Shown piece after piece: positions 43,939-51,666 of a stretch of DNA of 64,000 bases (position 1 is the stretch's first letter; each line of letters opens with the position of its first letter). The notes below the pieces were generated by a model. It did not search any database. It worked only from the letters and a program-made list of their open reading frames with translations, and was not told the origin of the DNA. The DNA comes from JBDWFY01 sp965275915 (GTDB taxonomy: Bacteria; Pseudomonadota; Alphaproteobacteria; Rhizobiales; Stappiaceae): positions 558,001 through 622,000 of the forward strand of contig CBDHYI010000008.1 in assembly GCA_965275915.1 (NCBI GenBank). The letters run 5' to 3'. Made by a program: the position numbers and the translations under genes.

Positions 43939-44595
43939 TTAGTTGAAGGCGGGTGCCTCAGCACGGCAGCACCCGTTATAGAGCTTTTCCTCACCCGGTC
44001 TGCTGATAAACAGAACGCCGCCTTCCATGTCCGTGTCGACCGGCTGGGCCAGGCAGGTCACGCCCGGCTGATGGACAAGTCGAAGGGACAGATCAGGAGA
44101 ATGCGCGGACAAGAACCCCGGCCTCGTGAACCCCTGTGCTGTGGCGGCCTCCGAAAGCGGAACCGTGATGTCGGGTTCCGCCGGATTGCCAAGACCTGTC
44201 CACACATAAAGTGTGTTGTTCTTCCAGCGCGCATACCAGTTGGGTTCGGTGCCGCTGCATATGCCCGCAATCGGGATGTGCGTACCGCTGAAAGTTCTGG
44301 GTTCGGCCCATTTCAAAAAACGCAACGATGCCCAGCCCAGGGTCTCCTGTGCGTTGACCTGAAGCCATTCCGTGTTACCGACTCTTGTGGAAAGGCCGGT
44401 GGAGCGGACAACAGAGCCGTTCTTCAGCGTGTGAATGACGGGGTTCTCAGTGCCGGGACCGCTCCGGATGTTAAGACTGTCTCCTGCGGCCACATTGATG
44501 ACGCGATAATATCCCCGCTCGACGGTTTGAGCCTTCACCTGCGCGGCAGTGAGCAGAACCGCAAAAAATCCGGCAAAGAAAATTCTGAAAGCCAT
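43939..44595 (-). CDS. Secreted SH3b domain protein
   Basis: A 218-residue exported protein. Signal peptide FRIFFAGFFAVLLTAAQVKAQ, then a bacterial SH3 domain (YRVINVAAGDSLNIRSGPGT, ending LGWASLRFLKW), then a domain of about 110 residues with two or three cysteines (IAGICSGTEPNWYARWKNNT; GVTCLAQP; NGCCRAEA) unlike anything I can name. SH3b domains often bind cell-wall peptides. A similar C-terminal part occurs in other Rhizobiales SH3b proteins. GGGGAAAGG precedes the ATG. Confidence 0.8.
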   Translation of the reverse strand: MAFRIFFAGFFAVLLTAAQVKAQTVERGYYRVINVAAGDSLNIRSGPGTENPVIHTLKNGSVVRSTGLSTRVGNTEWLQVNAQETLGWASLRFLKWAEPRTFSGTHIPIAGICSGTEPNWYARWKNNTLYVWTGLGNPAEPDITVPLSEAATAQGFTRPGFLSAHSPDLSLRLVHQPGVTCLAQPVDTDMEGGVLFISRPGEEKLYNGCCRAEAPAFN

Positions 44596-44718
44596 CGCCT
44601 TTCCCCATATAGGCTGCCGACGATAACAGAATAATCAGCGGGAAGACATTTGCACGGCACTTGAACGGCTTTTCACATACCGGATCGTGCGGTGGTCGGG
44701 TCTAAAAACGGTCGAGAA

Positions 44719-44973
44719 TCAGGAACGGCTCGGAATGCGGCTGCAAAGATAGGCGGCGGTCAGAAAGTAAGCCGGCGCCCAGGCATCCAGCAGCAATAAC
44801 TCCCAATAGCTGAAGCTGTAGGCAGTGCCACCCGCCGTGAGATCGATAAGGGATGTCAGGCGGAGTTTGCCGTGATCGAAGAAAAAGACAAGATCGATGA
44901 TCATGACATATGCGCACGCGCCAAGCAGCGCGTAACTCAGCCATTTCCAGGTAAAATCAGCTACCTTTCCCAT
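44719..44973 (-). CDS. Small membrane protein of unknown function
   Basis: An 84-residue protein with two predicted membrane helices (LSYALLGACAYVMIIDLVFF; ELLLLDAWAPAYFLTAAYLC) and a short polar loop. TGAGGAAAA precedes the ATG, a good ribosome site. No family recognised. Confidence 0.65.
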   Translation of the reverse strand: MGKVADFTWKWLSYALLGACAYVMIIDLVFFFDHGKLRLTSLIDLTAGGTAYSFSYWELLLLDAWAPAYFLTAAYLCSRIPSRS

Positions 44974-45438
44974 TTTTCCTCACAGGTAACCACGGGTTAA
45001 TATCGCTTGTTTCTAATATACATCAGATATGTGAAGTTTAATACGCGTATTTGTTTTTGAGGTTAAGCGATACTTACTTAATTTTCGCAAATTTTATAGG
45101 TCCATACCCTGGGGTAATTCTCGCGATCCTCGGATCGCGTGAAATGCCCCAATTCTTTGTTTTCACGCGGTTCCTTGTCGCGAAGGTGATGCAACCTTCG
45201 CGGGATACGCTCTGCCTGCATGGGTGCCTCCGTCGATCGGGAACGCGCGGCACCGGACGGGCGTTCCTGTGAATAAAGCCGGAAATCCTAAACAAATTGT
45301 CATTTATTCCCGACGCATTCTATTCTTATTTAATTGCAGGAGAGTGGTCATGATTTCGGTGCTATTCTCCGCAGGAACTGCTGTTGGCCGGATGCTTTGC
45401 CGCCAGTCGGCCAGATCGCTAAAAAGGAGTTTCATGAC
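44974..45438. other. Intergenic region with two-hairpin repeat
   Basis: A 465-bp region before kbl. It contains the repeat at 45122-45210, and upstream of it TTTTATAGGTCCATACCC (45093-45110), resembling one end of MITE-like element C. The segment 45290-45345 is AT-rich and is the likely kbl promoter. Confidence 0.5.
45122..45210 (+). repeat. Two-hairpin palindromic repeat, copy 3
   Basis: CGCGATCC-TC-GGATCGCG (45122-45139), linker TGAAATGCCCCAATTCTTTG, then a second stem around CCTTGTCGCGAAGGTGATGC and AACCTTCGCGGGATACGC. Same architecture as 14390-14477 and 63566-63661. Confidence 0.8.
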
Positions 45439-46629
45439 ATGTCAGCCCGCTTCGATCAGCATCTTTCCGGGGAACTCGAAGCTGTCAGAGAGGCTGGACT
45501 TTATAAAACCGAAACGGTGATCGTCTCGCCGCAGTCCGGCTCCGTCGATGTTGAAGGCGGCCGGCAGGTTCTGAATTTCTGCGCCAACAATTATCTGGGT
45601 CTGGCGGACAATCAGGAACTGATCGAAACGGCCAAAAAGGCGCTCGAACGCTACGGTTACGGGATGGCATCGGTCCGTTTCATCTGCGGCACCCAGGAAG
45701 AGCACAAGCGGCTTGAGGCGCGCATTTCCCGTTTTCTGGGTATGGAGGACACAATCCTCTATTCTTCCTGTTTTGACGCCAATGCGGGTCTGTTCGAGAC
45801 ATTGCTGGGGCCGGAGGATGCGATCATATCCGATGCGCTCAACCATGCGTCCATTATCGACGGCGTCAGATTGTGCAAGGCCCGGCGGTACCGCTATGCC
45901 AACAACGACATGGCGGAACTGGAGGATCGCCTGAAAGAGGCACAGGACGCCCGTTTCCGGTTGATTGCCACGGACGGCGTGTTCTCCATGGACGGGATTA
46001 TCGCCAATCTTTCCGGCATTTGCGATCTTGCGGAAAAGTACGATGCCATGGTGATGGTCGATGACAGCCATGCCATCGGGTTCGTCGGTGAGGGCGGACG
46101 CGGCACGCCGGCCTATTGCGGTGTTGAGGGACGGATTGACATTGTCACCGGAACGCTCGGCAAGGCGCTGGGGGGCGCCTCGGGCGGCTATACCGCGGCG
46201 AGTGCGAAGACCGTCGACTGGCTGCGTCAGCGCTCGCGCCCGTACCTGTTCTCCAACACGCTGGCTCCGGTGATCGCGGCAACATCCCTGCGCGTTTTTG
46301 ACATGCTCGAAAACGGCGATCAGCTTCGAAAGACACTGAACGGCAATGCGGCGTATTTCCGAGAAAAAATGACAGCGGCGGGGTTTGAACTGGCCGGCGC
46401 CGACCATGCCATCATTCCGGTGATGCTGGGCGATGCCGCTCTGGCGCAGGACATGGCGCGCGGCATGCATGAACGCGGTGTTTACGTCACCGGGTTTTTC
46501 TTTCCCGTCGTCCCAAAAGGCAAGGCGCGAATCCGGACACAGATGTCCGCCGCCCACACACGGCAGGATCTTGACAAGGCCATCGCCGCGTTTGTCGATG
46601 TCGGCAAAGACCTGAACATCATCAACTGA
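45439..46629 (+). CDS. kbl: Glycine C-acetyltransferase (2-amino-3-ketobutyrate CoA ligase)
   Basis: A 396-residue alpha-oxoamine synthase. It cleaves 2-amino-3-ketobutyrate with CoA to glycine and acetyl-CoA. Motifs: NFCANNYLGLADNQ, MASVRFICGTQEEHKRLE, DDSHAIGFVGEGGRG and the PLP lysine in GTLGKALGGASGGY. The ATG at 45439 has AAGGAG at 45424-45429. It is followed 49 bp later by tdh, whose product it uses. Confidence 0.95.
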   Translation: MSARFDQHLSGELEAVREAGLYKTETVIVSPQSGSVDVEGGRQVLNFCANNYLGLADNQELIETAKKALERYGYGMASVRFICGTQEEHKRLEARISRFLGMEDTILYSSCFDANAGLFETLLGPEDAIISDALNHASIIDGVRLCKARRYRYANNDMAELEDRLKEAQDARFRLIATDGVFSMDGIIANLSGICDLAEKYDAMVMVDDSHAIGFVGEGGRGTPAYCGVEGRIDIVTGTLGKALGGASGGYTAASAKTVDWLRQRSRPYLFSNTLAPVIAATSLRVFDMLENGDQLRKTLNGNAAYFREKMTAAGFELAGADHAIIPVMLGDAALAQDMARGMHERGVYVTGFFFPVVPKGKARIRTQMSAAHTRQDLDKAIAAFVDVGKDLNIIN

Positions 46630-46678
46630 CGCTTTACCCGTTGCGACAACAGGCGGCGACGCACAGGAAAACACAGTC

Positions 46679-47713
46679 ATGACGAATATGATGAAGGCGC
46701 TGGTCAAGGCAAAGCCCGAACCGGGAATCTGGATGGAGCATGTTCCGGTTCCCGAGCCGGGCCCGACCGATGTCCTGATCAAAGTCAGAAAGTCCGCCAT
46801 TTGCGGAACGGACGTTCATATCTACAATTGGGATGCGTGGGCGCAGAAAACGGTGCCCGTGCCGATGGTTGTCGGGCATGAGTTCTGCGGTGTGATTGCC
46901 GAGGTCGGCTCGGCGGTCACCAAATATCAGCCCGGCCGGCGGGTATCGGGCGAAGGCCACATTGTCTGCGGGGTGTGCCGCAACTGCCGGGCCGGGCGCG
47001 GCCATTTATGCCGCAACACCAAGGGCGTCGGCGTCGACCGTCCGGGCAGCTTCGGAGAATATGTCTGCATCCCCGAACATAATGTGTTCGCCTTGCCCGA
47101 CGATGTGCCGGACGAAATCGCGGCGATTTTCGACCCGTTCGGAAATGCGGTTCACACGGCTCTCAGTTACGACCTGATCGGCGAGGACGTGCTTGTGACC
47201 GGCGCCGGACCGATCGGTATAATGGGCGCCATGGTTGCGCAGGAACTCGGGGCGCGGAAGGTTGTCATCACCGACATCAACCCGGCGCGGCTTGAGCTGG
47301 CGCGGACGGTCGGGGTGCAGTATGTCGTCAATGCGCTGGAAGAGACCTTGCACGATGTGATGGCGCGCATCGGCATGAAAGAAGGCTTTGATGTCGGCCT
47401 TGAAATGTCCGGCGCGGCGCCCGCTTTCAGAGACATGATCGACGTGATGAACAATGGCGGCAAAATCGCCATTCTCGGCATCGCACCGGCCGGGTTTGAG
47501 ATCGACTGGAACAAGGTCATTTTCAAGATGCTGACACTGAAGGGCATCTATGGCCGCGAAATGTTCGAGACCTGGTACAAGATGACAACCCTGGTTCAGG
47601 GCCGGCTCGATCTTTCGCCTCTGATCACCCACCGCCTGCCGATCGATGATTTTCAGGCCGGATTTGATGCCATGTGCAGCGGCTCGTCCGGCAAGGTCGT
47701 GCTTGACTGGTGA
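46679..47713 (+). CDS. tdh: L-threonine 3-dehydrogenase
   Basis: A 344-residue zinc alcohol dehydrogenase-type enzyme. Catalytic zinc: CGTDVHIYNWD and GHEFCG; structural zinc: CGVCRNCRAGRGHLC; NAD-binding GAGPIGIMGA. It oxidises threonine to 2-amino-3-ketobutyrate, which Kbl then cleaves to glycine. In operon with kbl. The pair gives a glycine source or threonine breakdown route beside the folate and sarcosine genes of this window. Confidence 0.95.
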   Translation: MTNMMKALVKAKPEPGIWMEHVPVPEPGPTDVLIKVRKSAICGTDVHIYNWDAWAQKTVPVPMVVGHEFCGVIAEVGSAVTKYQPGRRVSGEGHIVCGVCRNCRAGRGHLCRNTKGVGVDRPGSFGEYVCIPEHNVFALPDDVPDEIAAIFDPFGNAVHTALSYDLIGEDVLVTGAGPIGIMGAMVAQELGARKVVITDINPARLELARTVGVQYVVNALEETLHDVMARIGMKEGFDVGLEMSGAAPAFRDMIDVMNNGGKIAILGIAPAGFEIDWNKVIFKMLTLKGIYGREMFETWYKMTTLVQGRLDLSPLITHRLPIDDFQAGFDAMCSGSSGKVVLDW

Positions 47714-47922
47714 GGGGCGGGAGCGCGCGGACGCACCCGGCGGCCATCCGGCAAAGAAGGGCTGGTTTGCGGCGTTAAATAACTTTGCACAATGCAAGTC
47801 ATGCCTGCATTTTATGATTTTCAACTTCGTAAAAATACGTTTTGATGAGCTTTGCATGAACGAACGATGCGGAATCCCGTGCCGGAGTTCCTCCGGTATC
47901 ATATGGTGGAGCGATGCGCTGA

Positions 47923-48981
47923 ATGCCCGAACAGCAGTTTTATAGCGAGGTAAAACGACTGGCCTTTGTGCTGTTGCCGAACTATTCGCTGATGCCTTAC
48001 GTTTCGCTGATCGAGCCGTTGCGGATAGCCAATCGCGTGGCCGGAAAAGCACTCTATGAATGGGGCACGTATTCGCTGGATGGCCAGCCCGTTGCCGCCA
48101 GCATCGGCCTGACGACATCGGTCGACGGGTCCATTTCCGACATGGGCGAACCGGACATAACGCTCGTCTGCTCGGGCATCGATGTCGAACGGGGACCGGA
48201 GAGCCGGGAACTGGGCGCGATTTTGAGAAAGAACGCCTCGCGCGGCAAGGGCATCGGGTCGGTCTGCACCGGAGCCTATATCCTGGCGAAGTACGATCTT
48301 TTGTCCGGATACAGATGTACGATCCACTGGGAAAACCTGCGTTCGTTTCGCGAAGATTATCCTCATATCGAGGTGACGTCGGACATCTACGAAATCGACC
48401 GCAACCGCTATACCTGTGCCGGAGGCACGGCGGCACTGGATATGATGCTGGGGCTGATTGCGCTCCACTACGGGGTCAACATTGCCCGCGAGAGCGCCGA
48501 AATTCTGATGCACCATCACATCCGGTCGGGCGAGGAAACGCAGCGGTTCGATCTTGAGGCACGGCTTGGTGTGACAAATCCGAAGGTGCTTCAGGCGATC
48601 GGCATGATGGACAAGCACATTGAGGATCCCCTCAGCTGCCAGCAGCTTGCCATGACGGTGGAAGTCTCTCCGCGGCAGCTGGAGCGTCTGTTCCGGCGCT
48701 ATTTCAACTGCACACCGGGGCAATATTATCTCAGGATGCGGCTTGAGGTGGCCAGGGATCTTTTGAGGCGCACAAATCGTCCGATCCTCGATATTGCCAT
48801 TGCCTGCGGTTTCGCCTCGACCTCGCATTTCACCAAATGTTACCGGGAGCGTTATCGCTGCACCCCGACCGAGGAACGGCAGAGTTATTTCTGGTCAAAG
48901 CAGGATAAGCGCGACCGGGCCGAAAAAAGCGGATCCGAAGCGGCAACCGTGCCGCCCGCGTCGGCTGTTGGCGCAAAATAA
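47923..48981 (+). CDS. GlxA family AraC-type regulator (GbdR/CdhR-like)
   Basis: A 352-residue regulator with an N-terminal DJ-1/PfpI-like domain (about 1-190; nucleophile-elbow region GIGSVCTGAYILA) and a C-terminal AraC HTH (QQLAMTVEVSPRQLERLFRR; LDIAIACGFASTSHFTKCYR). GbdR and CdhR of this group respond to glycine betaine, dimethylglycine or carnitine. The sarcosine oxidase genes 11 kb downstream and fhs next door make a betaine/sarcosine role plausible, but this is inference. ATG at 47923; weak ribosome site. Confidence 0.85.
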   Translation: MPEQQFYSEVKRLAFVLLPNYSLMPYVSLIEPLRIANRVAGKALYEWGTYSLDGQPVAASIGLTTSVDGSISDMGEPDITLVCSGIDVERGPESRELGAILRKNASRGKGIGSVCTGAYILAKYDLLSGYRCTIHWENLRSFREDYPHIEVTSDIYEIDRNRYTCAGGTAALDMMLGLIALHYGVNIARESAEILMHHHIRSGEETQRFDLEARLGVTNPKVLQAIGMMDKHIEDPLSCQQLAMTVEVSPRQLERLFRRYFNCTPGQYYLRMRLEVARDLLRRTNRPILDIAIACGFASTSHFTKCYRERYRCTPTEERQSYFWSKQDKRDRAEKSGSEAATVPPASAVGAK

Positions 48982-49113
48982 TTCGAATTCTGGCTCTGTC
49001 GGAACGCCCAAGGCACCAATAAAAATCCGGGATAATCGGGCGGTGCCCGGACTGAATTAGAAAAACTGATGGCGACTATTAGTGATTTGCAGGCGTATGG
49101 GCACAGTCTTGAT

Positions 49114-49135
49114 ACCGCCTGAGAATTCAGGCGGT
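49114..49135. terminator. Hairpin between the GlxA-type regulator and fhs
   Basis: A perfect 9-bp stem ACCGCCTGA / TCAGGCGGT with loop GAAT, 133 bp after the regulator stop and 107 bp before fhs. It could end the upstream transcript or be a leader structure of fhs. No T-run follows. Confidence 0.5.
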
Positions 49136-49241
49136 CAAAGGCAGCGTCGGCAGGGGGCGGAACCGTTCGTCCCGACAATGGCGGCGTGCAGATCCGGAAA
49201 CGTTTGTTTGTCCTCGCATAACGGGACGCGGGAGGTCCAGA

Positions 49242-50912
49242 ATGAGCACTGATATTGAAATCGCACGCGCAGCGGACATGAAGCCGATTTCTCAGATCGG
49301 CAAAAAGCTGGATATCTCCGATGAAGCGCTGCAGCCTTTCGGGCATACCAAGGCCAAGATTTCATCCGACTTTATCAGTGGCCTCAGCGGCCGGCCGGAC
49401 GGCAAACTGATTCTCGTGACCGCTGTCAGCCCGACACCGGCCGGGGAGGGCAAGACAACGACCACGGTCGGGCTCGGCGACGGCCTGAACCGGATCGGCA
49501 AAAAGGCGACGATCTGCCTGCGCGAACCCTCGCTCGGCCCGTGCTTCGGCATGAAGGGCGGCGCGGCCGGGGGCGGCTATGCCCAGGTCGTGCCGATGGA
49601 AGATATCAACCTGCACTTTACCGGCGACTTCCACGCGATCACCTCGGCCCATAACCTGCTGTCGGCGATGATCGACAACCATATTTACTGGGGCAATGCG
49701 CTTGAGATCGACCAGCGCCGTGTCGTCTGGCGCCGGGTGCTGGATATGAACGACCGGGCCCTGCGCGAGATCGTGTCCTCGCTGGGCGGCGTTTCCAACG
49801 GCTTTCCCGGTGAAGCGGGTTTCGATATCACCGTTGCCTCCGAAATCATGGCCATTCTCTGCCTTGCGACGGACCTTGCGGACCTTCAGAAGCGCCTTGG
49901 CGACATCATTGTGGCCTATCGCCGCGACCGGTCGCCGGTTTACTGCCGCGACATCAAGGCCGACGGTGCGATGACGGTGCTTCTCAAGGAGGCGATGCAG
50001 CCGAACCTCGTTCAGACGCTTGAGAACAATCCGGCCTTTATTCACGGCGGACCGTTCGCGAACATTGCCCATGGCTGTAACTCCGTCATTGCCACGAAAA
50101 CCGCTCTGAAACTGGCCGATTACGTCGTGACAGAGGCCGGTTTCGGTGCCGACCTCGGCGCGGAAAAATTCTTCGATATCAAATGCCGCAAGGCCGGCCT
50201 GAAGCCCAATGCCGCCGCGATCGTTGCCACGATCCGGGCGCTGAAAATGCATGGCGGCCTCGCCAAGGACCAGCTGTCGTCGGAAAATGTCGAGGCCCTG
50301 AAAAAAGGCTGCGCCAACCTTGGCCGCCACATCGAAAACGTCAAGCAGTTCGGCGTTCCGGTGGTCGTTGCCGTCAACCGGTTCGTCACCGACACCGAGG
50401 CCGAGTTCGAAACGGTTCGGGCCTTTGCGGCGGAGCAGGGCGTTGAGGCGATCCTGTGCGAACACTGGGCCAAGGGCTCCGAAGGCACCGAAGCGCTGGC
50501 GCGCAAAGTGGTCGACATGATCGACAACGGCGAAAGCCAGTTCGCCCCGATCTACGAGGACGGCCTGAGCCTCTGGGACAAGATCCACACCATTGCAACC
50601 CGCATCTACCGCGCCGACGACATCATGGCCGACAAGAAGGTCCGCGACCAGCTGAGAGCCTGGGAAGACGCCGGCTACGGCGACCTGCCGGTCTGCATGG
50701 CGAAGACCCAGTATTCCTTCTCCACCGACCCCAACCTGCGCGGCGCCCCGACGGGCCACACGGTCCCCATCCGCGAAGTGCGTCTGTCCGCCGGCGCCGG
50801 CTTCATCGTCGTCATCACAGGCGCCATCATGACCATGCCCGGCCTGCCGCGCGTCCCCTCGGCGGAAGCCATCGGTTTGGACGAAAACAATGAGATTGTT
50901 GGGTTGTTCTGA
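49242..50912 (+). CDS. fhs: Formate-tetrahydrofolate ligase
   Basis: A 556-residue ligase. It makes 10-formyl-THF from formate, THF and ATP. The P-loop-like PTPAGEGKTTTTVGLGDG, EPSLGPCFGMKGGAAGGGYA, FTGDFHAITSAHN and a C-terminal VRLSAGAGFIVVITGAIMTM are characteristic. Its role in one-carbon flux fits sarcosine and glycine breakdown encoded around it. It is the last gene before the foreign island; its last 300 bases are unusually C-rich. Confidence 0.96.
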   Translation: MSTDIEIARAADMKPISQIGKKLDISDEALQPFGHTKAKISSDFISGLSGRPDGKLILVTAVSPTPAGEGKTTTTVGLGDGLNRIGKKATICLREPSLGPCFGMKGGAAGGGYAQVVPMEDINLHFTGDFHAITSAHNLLSAMIDNHIYWGNALEIDQRRVVWRRVLDMNDRALREIVSSLGGVSNGFPGEAGFDITVASEIMAILCLATDLADLQKRLGDIIVAYRRDRSPVYCRDIKADGAMTVLLKEAMQPNLVQTLENNPAFIHGGPFANIAHGCNSVIATKTALKLADYVVTEAGFGADLGAEKFFDIKCRKAGLKPNAAAIVATIRALKMHGGLAKDQLSSENVEALKKGCANLGRHIENVKQFGVPVVVAVNRFVTDTEAEFETVRAFAAEQGVEAILCEHWAKGSEGTEALARKVVDMIDNGESQFAPIYEDGLSLWDKIHTIATRIYRADDIMADKKVRDQLRAWEDAGYGDLPVCMAKTQYSFSTDPNLRGAPTGHTVPIREVRLSAGAGFIVVITGAIMTMPGLPRVPSAEAIGLDENNEIVGLF

Positions 50913-51228
50913 TCGGAGGCGGGGGCGGGTGTCCGGGAAGGCGAGGGCCGGTTAGTCCGGGCTTTTGGCTTGGCTGGGGGTGTGTTGTGGACCCTTGGCC
51001 AGGCCCTTGTTGGCCTGCTTCGAAGGCCAGAAGAAGTTAAAGTAGGTGGGCTTTCGGCCCAAAGCGGACATTCGCGCCTTTAACGTCTCAGTTCGAATAG
51101 ATGCCATTCAATTTACCTGATCCAGGTTCGCTGCCGCAATGTGCGACGTGGGAGCAGTGGAACAGCGGTTGCTCAGCACCCACTTAACGGTGGTTTCGTA
51201 TCTGAGATAGGCGTCCACGAAGTTGTAG
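50913..51228. other. Left border of the foreign island
   Basis: A 316-bp region without a gene. The first half is G-rich on the plus strand and has inverted repeats (TGGCCT/AGGCCA near 51018-51036; GGGCTTTCGGCCC at 51049-51061) that may end fhs transcription. Base composition changes towards the Vsr gene after about 51.1 kb. No attachment-site repeat was found by eye. Confidence 0.5.
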
Positions 51229-51639
51229 CTAATCTGTCACTAGCCCGCGCTCGACCAATAATTCATCAATACCGTCAATGCTTACTTCGCATTCCCAAAA
51301 AATCACAACGGACCACCCACTCCGCTCGAGTTCCCGTTTCACATTCATGTCGCGTTCTCTATTTTTGGCGAATTTTTGCTTCCAGAATTCACTCTTGGTC
51401 TTCGGCACGCGAGCGATATGGCATCCTTCATGAGCGTGCCAGAAGCAACCGTGCACGAATACTGCAACTTTGTCCTGTGAGAGTACAACGTCGGGGTTAC
51501 CCGGCAAGTCACGGCGGTGCACGCGGAATCTCCGACCTTTGCGATGCAGTGCACGTCGCACTATGAGTTCTGGCCTCGTATCCTTTGATTTGAACCGTGC
51601 CATCAACTCACGGCGTTCATTTGGATTCATCTTCGCCAT
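51229..51639 (-). CDS. vsr: Very short patch repair (Vsr) endonuclease
   Basis: A 136-residue Vsr nuclease. Motifs: RFKSKDTRPELIVRRALHRK, GNPDVVLSQDKVAVFVHGCFWHAHEGC (catalytic D and zinc-binding C/H residues), and KNRERDMNVKRELERSGW. Vsr nicks beside T:G mismatches made by deamination of 5-methylcytosine, so it normally accompanies a cytosine methyltransferase, here the one at 54882-56123. It diverges from the GHKL gene with only 27 bp between start codons, so they share a promoter region. In some predicted systems a Vsr-fold enzyme acts as restriction nuclease; that remains open here. Confidence 0.92.
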   Translation of the reverse strand: MAKMNPNERRELMARFKSKDTRPELIVRRALHRKGRRFRVHRRDLPGNPDVVLSQDKVAVFVHGCFWHAHEGCHIARVPKTKSEFWKQKFAKNRERDMNVKRELERSGWSVVIFWECEVSIDGIDELLVERGLVTD

Positions 51640-51666
51640 CTAAGAAAACTAGGATATGTCTACGGT

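Noticed and set aside
45350..45520. Small plus-strand frame (56 codons) starting MISVLFSAGTAVGRML with AGGAG upstream, running into kbl
   Set aside because: It overlaps the kbl start in another frame, has no recognisable features after the first 15 residues, and the kbl ribosome site is independent. A leader peptide is possible but unsupported.
49060..49241. Possible folate- or glycine-responsive riboswitch before fhs
   Set aside because: Only a simple 9-bp hairpin is present; no conserved aptamer core was recognised.
49362..50759. Long open frame opposite fhs (465 codons)
   Set aside because: It mirrors a highly biased, strongly conserved gene; the product is repetitive and matches no family.
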